Positions 28,001-40,000 of a DNA stretch of 64,000 bases are shown here, one piece after another. This DNA is from Hormiphora californensis. Taxonomy: Eukaryota > Ctenophora > Tentaculata > Cydippida > Pleurobrachiidae. The notes below the pieces were generated by a model. The model did not search any database and was not told the DNA's origin. It was given only the letters and a program-made list of their open reading frames with translations. A program made the translations under genes and the position numbers. Numbering within the stretch: the stretch's first letter is position 1; every line of letters begins with the position of its first letter. Location: positions 7,375,211-7,439,210 of the forward strand of contig CM035356.1 in the NCBI GenBank assembly GCA_020137815.1, in the 5' to 3' direction.

Positions 28001-31000
28001 AATCTTCACAACGCAAATAAACCACGCAAAACCGAGGAAGAAGCAAAGAAAAAACCGATGACCATCTAGTACCAATCTCCATGATATACACGAACCAACA
28101 GCACAAGAAAGCTGCACTAACAACACTTTCAGCAAACATAATCAACAACACGCCCCCATCATCTTTATATGCGAACCTTACTGCGACAAGAACAAAAAAA
28201 TACCCAATATCCACAAAGATATAGCAATAATAAACCAGAAACAACAGAACACAACCCAAGGGTAGCTATAGCGTTACACAAGAACCACTCCTCCAAGGCC
28301 ATCACCTTGCACGAATTTACAACAGACAAGCATAGCCTACAGATAAAAGGAGACACAAAAAATTATACTTGCAGCAATTTACATGGATGGTGACGAAGGA
28401 CCCCTACATATATAAAATCATACACAAACTGGACAAAATATGTCCAAAAAAACAACATGCATCAATTAATAATCAACAGCGACACCAACGCACACAGCAC
28501 CATTGGGGAGATAAGAAAACTGACAAAAGAGGGGATGAGATACAAATCTCGCTAGCAAACCAATAACCTATCTCTCATGAACACAGGCAACAAGGCCACC
28601 TTCGAAAATCAAGACTTCAAAAATCAATTATGACCTCACGATAACCAACGAACAAAGGAAGAGAGCTAATCTGCAACTGGACGGTCAGTCAAGAATTTAC
28701 AAACTCAGATCACAAGTACTTAAGGGCTAAACTAAAGTCATGACAAACAAGTTCCAGAAAACAAAAACAGACAAAAACACGGACTGGCCGAAATTCAAGC
28801 AAATCCTAGCCGAGGACAAAGATCTGGAAACAATAATAAACAATCCACCAACCAAAGTGAAATGGACAGAGCATCTGAAGTCATAAACGAGAAAATCAAA
28901 AGGCATGGGACACCTACAACAGAATACAAATAGTACAAACAAGATCAAACCACACCCTGGTACAAAAAGAAATAAGGGCGCGCAAATAAATAAAACGAAG
29001 AAAAAACTGAAAAAACACAGAAAAAACAAAACACTACAGACACAACAAGAATTACAAAATGCGAACACATTCTTAACAGACTACAAAGAACACACAAGAA
29101 AGAAGCATGGGAGAGTTCACGGAAAATATAGCAAATACCAGCCATATCTAGACTTAATAAAATGCAAGAACAGAGATAACTCAAGCAGGAACCTGGACTG
29201 TATATATAGGGCTGACGACTCAATCACAACAAACGCAAAAGAAACCCTTGAAATAAATGAGAGAGAGACACTTTGGTTCGACAACAATCGACAATATAAG
29301 CCAAATCCAAACAGCGAAGAAGAAGAAGAGATACCTTAAATTTGAACTAACGGAGTCAAAGATGCAATCAACTCAATGAAACCAAAACAAAGCCAGGCCC
29401 AGACAAAATCACAGCAACATGCTACAAAACGCATAGACACCGTGGCAGAACCGTTACTGAAACTATTTCAATGTTCGTACGACATCGGCCAAACACCGAT
29501 AAACTGGAAGACTAGCAAGGGTATATTCTTACCGAAACCAGGAAAAGACGATTACAACAACCCAAAGGCGTACCGCACCATCACACTCGCTCCAATCATC
29601 CTTAAGATACAAGAAAGACTAATATACGGAACCTGGAAAAAAACAAGATAGACTCACAGCTTAACGATAAACAATTCGGGTTCAGAAAATCTAACTCCAC
29701 AGAAGCCGCACTACACAAATCGTTCACAAGATTGAAAAAAGGATGAAAAGGAAACAGTTTGCATTAGGTGTATTCCTAGATGTCGAGGGTGCCTTCGACA
29801 AGATATCATTCGAAGCATCCAACGGGGCCTCATAAACAAAGGGATAACCACAAAGACAATAAACTGGATAATGGATATGACAAACAACAAGGTCACTATA
29901 CGTTGAACATAAAAATGAGAAACATTACCTTCCAATAAAGAGAGGCGTAGCTCAAGGAGGGATTCTCTCGCCGCTAATATGGAATATTGTATTAGATAAG
30001 CCTACTTCAAAGCACAGCCAAAGACACACCAGCATACCTACAGCATTTGCAGAGACCTCTATCAACTGGCCGAAGGAGACGAATAGAGATAATAAGACAC
30101 AGAACACAAACAACTCTCAACCACATAAACAACTGGTGTAAAGACCAAGGCCTTTCGCTCAGCGCAATAAAAACTACTATGATAATGTTTACCACAAAAA
30201 GGAAATGGGCACTTAAACCAATCTTCATTGAAGGTACAGAAATAAAACTAAGCACCACAACAAAATTCTTGGAGTTACGATAGACAACAGACTAAACTTC
30301 AACAAACACATTGATAACATCACAAAAAAAGCCAAAAGGAACCTGATGAGAGCCAACATCGCCATGGACCTACATGGGGAATATCCCCCAAGAGCAATAT
30401 GGCTCTACAGACAAACCATCAGACCCCTCTAACGTACGCAGCACCAATATGGATAAATGCGATTTATTAAAACAACATAATGCCAAGAAACTGAGAGCGG
30501 TGCAAAGGTTAGCTCTCAGAATAGCAACCGGTGCCTTCCCTAACACTGCAGGGGCTGACCTAAACATCATACAGAACACTACAGACATAATACACCACGT
30601 AGAGAAAACACGCTACTGAAACCACTGGCGCCTAAAAGTAAATGGGGAAATGGACTAAAGAAAAGGTATGTTAACCAACTATACCCATGCTCATACATGC
30701 AACAGGTTGGGAAGAACTAGAGCTACCAGTACGCCACTAGACAAAACAACCAAAGAAACCCTTATGAAAAACTACGAGACAACAATAGACTGGGAAACAG
30801 GTACACTAGATGAGGAGGACAGAAATGCACTAACAGTATACACGGATGGATCGAAACGAAGCTAACAAACGGGGCTAGGAGCACACTCAAACCACAGTGC
30901 TTACACAAGAAATCGATATCTCAGAAAGATTACCAAAATTATAGCACAGTCTTTCCAAGCGAGTCAAGAAGTAAAAGCAATTAAAAGACCGCAGAGGAAC

Positions 31001-34000
31001 TAAACAACAATGGGACACGAAATCACCACATCCACATCAGATCAGATTCAGCCGCCAGCATAAGTGCACTATAGTAAACTGACTCCGATCCTTAACAATT
31101 AAGAATGCAACGCGGAACTCAACCAACTAGCACAAAACAATACGTGTGAAAATAAATGGGTAAAGCACATATCGGCATCCAAGGTAATGAGATAGCTGAC
31201 CAACTTGCCAAAGAAGGATGCAGCAAACCAATCAGTGAAACCAGACAAATACAATCCCACACAGCTATATAAAAATTCTACGGCGAAAATAGCCAAAACA
31301 AAAACATGAACCAATTTCTATAAATGGAGGGAAACACACAAGAACCATAGTACGAATGAATCAACATGGAACTCACTATCAAAAAAAATGACACTGTACG
31401 CAAAACCAAAGGAAAAAGTTATAGAACCATACTACATCTCATCACAAATATAGGGCCGTTCAACTACTACCTCAAGAAGATTGGAAAATCGAATACAGAA
31501 ATATGTAGTTATGCTCTAAAACAAAAAAGAAATGCGAAACACCTAATTGTGAATGTGAAATCCTAGAAACGGAGAGAGAATGAGAACTCAGCGGCAAAAC
31601 TTCGTACAAAGATCAGGCAAAACGATAATATTCACACCACGGTAGCCATCAAGCTAATCGAGAAAGCAAATAAACTCAAGAAACACCTGTCGGGGAGATT
31701 GAGCCAAAGTTCCAAGACTATAGGGAAGAAGAATCAAGTTCTGCGAATCTCCCCGAAGGAGTTTAGTCTCCCCAACCCGAAGCCACCTATAATGCGAACC
31801 TGTCCTGTGGGCAGTTCCTGATGGTGGGGGAGGGGAGGGGGGCTATTCTCCTAGTGCCGGCGATATCGCTTTGCGATAGTCCCCTGTGGGCTTGCCGTTG
31901 GCAAGCCCAGGCACTCCGTAGATAGATAGATAGATCTCTATGCTTCCGTAGCCCTCATCAACTCCATCTTTCAGCTACCCTACCCCTAATCTAGTCCATC
32001 TCTCCGCTACCCTACTCCTCATCTACTCCATCTCTCAGCTACCCAGCTACCCTACCTCCCATTTACTCCATCTCTCAGCTACCCTACCTCCCATTTACTC
32101 CATCTCTCAGCTTCCCTACCTCCCATTTACTCCATCTCTCAGCTTACCTACCTCCCATTTACTCCATATCTCAGCTTCCCTACCTGCCATTTACTCCATC
32201 TTTCAGATACCCTACCTCCCATTTACTCCATCTCTCAGCTTACCTACCTCCCATTTACTCCATCTCTCAGCTGGTAGGGAGGTAGGGAAGCTGAGAGATG
32301 GAGTAAATGGGAGGTAGGGAAGCTGAGAGATGGAGTAAATGGAAGGTAAGGTAGCTGAGAGATGGAGTAAATGGGAGGTAGGGTATTCTACATGGCTCCT
32401 CCTTAATTTACACCAGGATTTGGCTTACTATTATGTATCATCGTTATCTAGGAATCTATTAGAATAAAGTATGGGGAGATACGAAAGAAGACGTCATAAA
32501 CAGAAATGGCAAGAAGACGTCATAAATAGAAATAGAGAGTAGATATCGTAGACAGGAAAGAATTGCGAGCTATGAATAGATAACGATAGGTAGACAGGAG
32601 AGTCTAGGAAAAAACGATTACAACCATTAGCGACGCAGTGGCGACGGTGAATACGAGAGACGAATGTTAAAGGGAGATTAGAGATAGTGATAGAATGAAC
32701 AAGAGAGAGCAGGAAACGGGGGGAAACCCAATGCTCGAGCGCCGGTGAGTATATAAGACGATTGATCTTGAGAAATAGCTCAGTTGTTAAAACTTTATTA
32801 GAGTGCTATTATAGTCTGAGATATATGTTCAATTAGATTATCAGGAGTATGTGCAATGTGCATAGAAGTAAAGCCGGGTAAAGCAATAAAATAGTAGTGT
32901 CCTTATGCCTGGGTTGAATGAATGTATTGAAGGTGTAAATTGATATAATTGAATAATAACTTATTATAATCTGCCAAATAGTTATTTTGATTGGTAACCA
33001 GCCCGTTTTAGAAACGTTCTGTTGGCATCTCGATAACCGAACCATAACACGCCATACCCAGCATTATACAACATACACTACGATCTTGACACAAACATGC
33101 AGGGGTCCAACAGAAATGGTGGCTTCGGTTCAACACACCTGCTCTTTCTTTGGTAGTTTTCTAAATATTCTTCCTGCCTACTATTTGGAATGAGCTACCT
33201 CTTGAGCTCAGGTCAATCCCCAATGTGGATACATTCAAAGCTCGTTTGAAGACACATCTCTTCGTTGGTGCATTTGGAGTGGGTGATGGGGAACCCATGG
33301 CTGAGTTGTAATGTTTGTTGTAGTTGTGGAGCCTGCGGGCAATCGGTGTCATCCTCTCTCTAGCCATGCTATTAAATCACTACCTAGTATCCTTTTTTCC
33401 TAGCAGGTGTAAGTAAAGTGTGTTTTAAATTTATATCTACAGGTTTATGGGACCAGTTATTCCACCAGTTTTATAAGTCCAGTTAATTTCGGCTTCTATA
33501 TATTGTCTTTTTCAACCAGAGTGTTTGTGTGTGTCATATATTTACTCGAGGATATATAGTATTAATATATAGTATTAATATATACCGCTCTGATGACCAG
33601 GCGGAGCATCGCCAATATTTTGACATGTTTCCGTCGGGTATGGGCGGTATATAAGCGCGGAATATTATTATTATTATGTTAACTAGTAAGCCCGCTCGCC
33701 CTACGGGCGAATGTCGGGGATGGTCAATGGTCATACAGTAACCTAAGCAAATAGTGTAGTATCATTTGAAATTTTTAAATTCAGTAAATTTATCAGGTGA
33801 ATTAACCAAAGGGATTCTTTTGACAGAAAAACCACGGGTCCTCTTTTGCCAGGTCCTGAAGTATTTTATGAAGGAGTACATTGGCAAAATACTTTCACGT
33901 ATTACTGTCATTTCTTGTTAGTGCCATTGATACATTGTTATTACGTGTGTTGACAACATTTTTTGAATAATAATCACCTCTTTTGTAGGATTCGATCACG

Positions 34001-37000
34001 TAGTCTATAGGCGTCAGCGCCAGTTTGGGACATATGGGTCCTCCAAACTCGCTGGCGATTGTGTTGAAGTTGAGTAGTCATGTTCAAGAAACGTGGTGAA
34101 CAGATCAAATCGAGCAAACGATAAATCACACAACCGGCAGAGAGATGAATCAAGGATGCACGTGCAGTTTAAGGCTCAAGCTGGCAGGTTGCCAGGGTCC
34201 AGGGACAACACGTGCAAAAGGCCATTTCCAGGAATTTTGTGCCATATTTGGTTAAAAAAACGGGACATGGGATTTCCCTATTTGCTTTAATAATAGTATG
34301 ATTCGTAAACTTTCTTAGTTTTCTAAACTAAGTCACTCTAAGTCAGACCCTACTAAACTTATATCCTTGTTTTATCTCTCAAGCTATGGGGATTATTTCA
34401 TGTAATGGTACTACTGAAAACGTCGATGAGTACCTGGGAAACGTGACTGAACTTGAAAACAACAGGAAGATCATGCTTTACGTCACTCTACCTCCGGCAC
34501 TTCTTGGTGTATCTCTCAACATTCTCTGTCTGGTGTTCTTCCTTAGCAAAGATAGGAAAGGACTTGGAAATCAGATTCTGATCGGACTGGCTATTTCAGA
34601 TGTTATGGTGTGCATATGTTCTCCTGTTTTTCTATCATTCCCATTCCAAAATAGTAGCTCATGGGCACCAGTTGCACAGGCGTTTGCAGCGGTTAGCTTC
34701 GGTTTAACTCAAATATTCATGCTTACACTCTGGTACCTGAGAGTTGTATCAATCTACAAACCTCTGAAACTGATAAAACCTAAGAACATTTACATTGGCA
34801 TTTCAGCCCAAATCGCCCTTAGCTGTGTCTCAGCAGTTAGTGTAGGTATTGGAAGTGAAAAATATTTCGGCTTCTCCGGCTACGTTGGAGAAGGAAAATA
34901 CATTTCCTTACTGGTTGTGGAGCTTCTCACATGGGCGAGTTTTGCTTCTCTGGTCATCCTTCTTGTGGTTTACCTCATTTTATTCTTCATGACTTGGAGG
35001 GCTTTGAGAATTCTGAAGAATCAGGTATCCATTGCAACTGAGGAGAACTTGGGTGTAAAGAAACGAGCCCTAAACACGCTTCAAATTCTCATTGCGGTAC
35101 AGCTGTATACAGTTGCCTTCCAGACTGCTGCTGAGGTTTATATTTTAGTTCTTCTATACCGGTTAATCAAAGCTAACGAAGGTGTTGACTGTATTGGGCC
35201 AGAGGGTGATTTGTACGACGCATGGTCCTGGGTCCTATCATTCTTTGTTCAGTGTGTGGTTTCGTCCCTTGCCAACCCTGTTATACACATTGCGAGGACC
35301 CGCAACCTGAATGCCTGGGTTAGGAACATGTTTAGACCTGCCCAACGGAGTGTTTCATCTGCTACTGTTGAAACTACACAAACAGCGAAACTATAGATTT
35401 ATCACTGCGCTGGCAAGCGCAAAGGTTGCCATTCCCCCTCCCCCAAAAGCGCTGCCAGAAACGCAGTTATACGTTTTATGGGTGTTTGGCTGAAAAACCG
35501 GATTTTGAAAGGCTATAGCGTCGCTCCCTTACATCGGATTGACTTGAAATTTGGAATGTATACCCGGCTTGGGGTCCTTTACTTAAGTTTAAAAGTTCAA
35601 GTCTCTATCTCATCTGGGACGAAAGTTACAGACTGGTCCCATTTGCTGAAGATTCAGTGTAACGGACACGCGCGTACGCGCGCGCATAGGAGAGACGCTT
35701 TTTCTGAGCACGGTTCTGAACAAACGGAAAGAGATAGAGACTTCTCGTTTTCACTAGCTTGTAGATCTACTCAATTATTGTGTTATTAGCGGGGTGAGGT
35801 TTTCAATCATCCCCAGGAACGTCCTACAGAACGTCTTAAAGTCGTCATTTTTCAGACTCTGACCGAACTTCTTTGAGCTCAATTTACACCCTTAAGACGG
35901 ATTCTAATCGAAAAACGAAGACTATATTGTGGAAAGAGAATTGTCTAAACTTTCAGAAACTATAATGCGAATTTTCAAAACTGTATGTATAAGGGTCTTA
36001 AAACGCGTCTGAAGTGTTATGACTGTTTAAAATAGATATGACGATATGGGTTTTTTTCGCCATAGCGATCTGAAATCTTACCCAATCGATCTCAAACTTG
36101 GTCAGTATCTTCATCTAGGTAATCCCGATGATATGACGTCGTAATTATGACGTCATAACGTCGTGACGTCATTTTATGACGTCAAAATGACGTCAAAAAT
36201 GAAATTTTCTCAATTTCGCGATTCCATTCTCTCTGTAGGTCTGTTCTACTACATCTAAATGGATAAAAATCCCAAAAATGATGCAAATTATACCAAAACT
36301 AATTGAAATTAGTAGGCCGGAAAGGTTGCCCTATGATTTGAGCTACCTTTGGCACCAGTACATTCCCTTTTGAAGATAGAGTAACCATACCCTGTCTGTA
36401 CCCCGTGAATGTTACGGTGGCAAAGATAGCTCAAATAATAGGGCAACCTTTCCGGCCTACTAATTTCAATTAGTTTTGGTATAATTTATCATTAAATTTC
36501 GTGCAATATAGGTTTGTTTCGTGTGTTTTGCAAATAAACAGTTTGTCACAATATTCATTCTACATTGTTAGTTTTGTCTCATTTAGGGAGTATGAATGAG
36601 AGGTAATTTCATCCATATCGGGGGGGGGGGGGGGGGGGGGATCAACACTTAACTGCATGACACTCATTGCTCATGCCGAGAACTGCCAAATTTTCAAAAA
36701 AACGAGCACGCGAAAAAGGGGGTTGATTGATGAATGGTAATTGATTAGTAATTGATTGGTGACTGATACGTAATTGAATGGTGATTGGTCGGTGATGACG
36801 GATAATTTATTGGTGATTGATTGGTGGTTTTGGGGATAGGATGAAGAGTTGAATAAGAGATGAAAGTTATAAGTAGTGAATAATTAATAAAAAAGGTAAT
36901 TCAGTGATGGCTGGAAAGTGTTAATCAAAAGTGATGGGTTCCTTTACCAATAATATACCAAGCTGATTAGAATGCTATTTAAACAATATTTCAGAATAAA

Positions 37001-40000
37001 AACATTAAAGAGTTTGACAAAAAGTACATAGAGTTTGAAACTATAAATGAACAATATAAGATTGCTGAAACCGCTGTAACTATGGTCTATGTCTGAGAAA
37101 GCTGTAAATATATTATAAAATATTTATAAAATTAGCAATCGTGTAATTTTGACTCGCCTTGGGACAATGGGACGGGGAAAATTGGGTGTCGGGTTCTTGT
37201 TGGTGCCATTGCCAAAAAGCAAACACCCAAACACAGCTTTACTCAGTTTTTTACAATACATATTTGGGTCTGGGAACCCTTCAACTAAAGCCCCCGACCC
37301 CCGTACAAATAACAGTGAGAATCACTTTTAGACATTTTACACCATAACTCAGCCATTTCTCAACCAATTTCTGAAATTTTGGGCTGATTCGATCGAAAAG
37401 GGGCTCTTGTCTATGGAACGGTTTATCCCGAAAGGAAGGGACCTTAGAATTATCAATATTCTTGAAGTATTGTTTGGTCACCTACCCTCAACATATCTTC
37501 TTACCTTCGTATCATAGCTTTGACACTCCATATACTGGGGTACGCGTCTTTAATCGGATTTTTATAGTTCCTGTTTAGATCCCGGGCTGCTAAACTGCTC
37601 CTGTAGTTCCCCACTATCACACCGTCAGGGTTTAACATTGGAACTATCTTGAATACAAAGTTATCTCGTAACACCTGGGAGGGATAACTTCGTAACACCT
37701 GTTACAGTGTGTATCTTCGCATACTGATCAGCCCGGTTCGGAGAGGATAGTCAGCCCAACCCTCACAGATGAAGTGTGAGCTACACAAAGTCTTTTTGGT
37801 ATCGAAATTACCCCTCTGTAGAGGGGCATTGCGATAGTAAGGCACGTTTTAGCGTGCCCGCAATGTAGGGGTAATTTCGTTACCAAAATGTCTTTCAAAA
37901 TCAGATCAACCTACCTTTGCATCTGGCGATGCTCCCGTTATGAAGTTAATGAAACCCCGCATCATGTAGCTACTGTTAGTTTCACCAGGATGAACTCTAG
38001 CAGTCACCACTACTGCCCGCTTTTGCTGGAGGGGTATATAGAGTTTGTGAGGAAGAGAGATATCATTATCTTCAGGAACCGACCGAAACAAGTAAACAAC
38101 CAATCAGAACTCGCTATTTAGGTCACGTGACTGGTTATCAGCCAATTAGGGACCAGTATTTCCTGATTCGGTCGGTTCCTGATTATCTTATTGTACCACA
38201 AATGGTACATTAAAACTTACTTCAGCTATATTACCTTGGTTACTCGTAAGCCGCCAGCCTTGGATCGCGCGATCACAAAATAACAGCCAACAGGTGGATA
38301 CTACCAATCTATTACCTAAATGCTAAATATTTCCCGTTACCTTTGCCTCAGTCAGGTGGGTAGATGGTGTCGTTACAGTCAATAGATGAACCATATTGCC
38401 CCCTAAAGAGTGACACAATATCCTTTGTTTTACATATTGGGACTTCACTGGATCCTTGGCTATCTCTAACAGGTCTTTCTGTAGGTCTGTGTAGCTGTAG
38501 GGGTAGCAGTGGGAGAAATAACAGGTATCCCCAGAGTGGGGGAACTGGAACTGCCAGGTGAGGGAGTATTGGTATCGTTCTCCTTTACAGTCTTTCCGCC
38601 TGGGGAGAGAGAAAGGAGAGGGGTTAGTGAGTATTGGTATCGTTCACCTTTACAGTCCTTCCGTCTGAGAAGAGAGGGGGGGGTAAGGAAGATTGATGTC
38701 GGATTAAAAGCTTTTGGTTTACTAATGTTGTACCAGCTAATTATACCTGATATTGTTTTTATAATAGTGAATGTTGTGCCCGGTCCTAATCCAACCAATG
38801 TTCTTGTTTCTTGCGTTACGTTCCGAGTAGAACAGTGGCCTCATACCTTCGTTATACAAACTCCCCGACTAGAAAGAGGGGGAGAGTGAGGGAGAGAGAT
38901 AGAGAGAGAGTGAGAGGGTGGAAGAGGACGAGAGAGAGGGTGAGAGAGGGTGAGAGAGGGTGAGAGAGGGTGTGTTAGTAGAACAGTGGCCTCATACCTT
39001 CGTTATACAAACTCCCCGACTAGAGAGGGGGATCAGAGGGTGAGTTGATAAAATATAGAGGGGGTGAGAGGGAGAGAAGGTGAGTTGATAAAATTGCAGA
39101 GTTTTCTGTTTGTTTTGAGTTGTTAAGAAAAGATAAATAGCAGTTTTAAACCAAGTCTCCAAACGGTTTGGAAACTTGGTTTGGACCAAACCTACTTTTA
39201 GTAAATTTATAATGGTAAACTTGTAGGTGGGACCAGCCCTGCTATTAGATACTCTAAAATAGAACCACTGGGTATGCTTCATGGTGAAGTAGTCCCACCG
39301 CAGCTCCAACTCGTACTCGTACGGCCCACTGAAAACGGGCGGAGGGGATTATAGGAACGGGGGAGAGTATGGCCCATTGAAAGGGTGGGGGTGAAATGAA
39401 CAAGCGTGGGAGTGAAATGGTGTGGGATTAGGAACCGCAGGGAGAGAAGGGGAGCTCGCACTCGTACGGCCCACTGAAAACGGGCGGGGTGAAGGAAAGG
39501 GTGGGGGTGAAAGGGGGATTAGGAACGGATTAGGAACTGATTAGGAACGGGGGAGAGTTATATGGGGGGGGATACACGGACATCACAGAATGGGGGGGGG
39601 GAGTACGGACCACTGGAAGGGGTTTTAGGAATGGGGGAGTTGATCAATCGGCTGTTTTTGAGTCGCATGGTTTCAGATACAATTAATAATGTTGACGACT
39701 CCAAGTTCATTATAACTGATATAACTTACACCCTCCGGGCCCTAAAAAGGTTGGCACACTCAAAGCGGGACTCAAATCGAAGTGTATCATCGTCATAGTG
39801 TGGTAGGGGATACTCCAAGACGTCCAGTGCTGCAGCGGGCCTCGATCTTGTGTACTAGAGAGAGGGAGAGAGATATTTAGTTTTGAGTAGGGAGAGAGTG
39901 GGGATCTTATGTACTAGGGGGGGGGGGGGGGAGATACTTAGGTTTGAGTAGATAGAGAGAAATAAAACCAGATGAGATAGGTTAATGAGTGTCTCAGTAT

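Larger units (their letters stand above)
23689..31933 (+). mobile_element. Non-LTR retrotransposon, I/R1-like group, near full length, decayed
   Basis: 8.2-kb LINE bounded by a 14-bp target duplication and ending in a short (GATA)n tail. Recognisable in order: an ORF1-like region (about 24.3-26.5 kb, no clear zinc knuckle seen); an endonuclease with CEPYCDKN (28170) and [11 protein letters not shown] (about 28475); a reverse transcriptase with [17 protein letters not shown] (29526), [19 protein letters not shown] and [10 protein letters not shown]; an RNase H with LTVYTDGSK (30830) and [12 protein letters not shown] (31180). Presence of RNase H and this RT signature suggest the I/R1/LOA group. 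Stops and shifts interrupt every domain; the RT catalytic FADD is broken by a one-base loss near 30050. It lies antisense to the carboxypeptidase gene in its largest intron. Confidence 0.88.
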
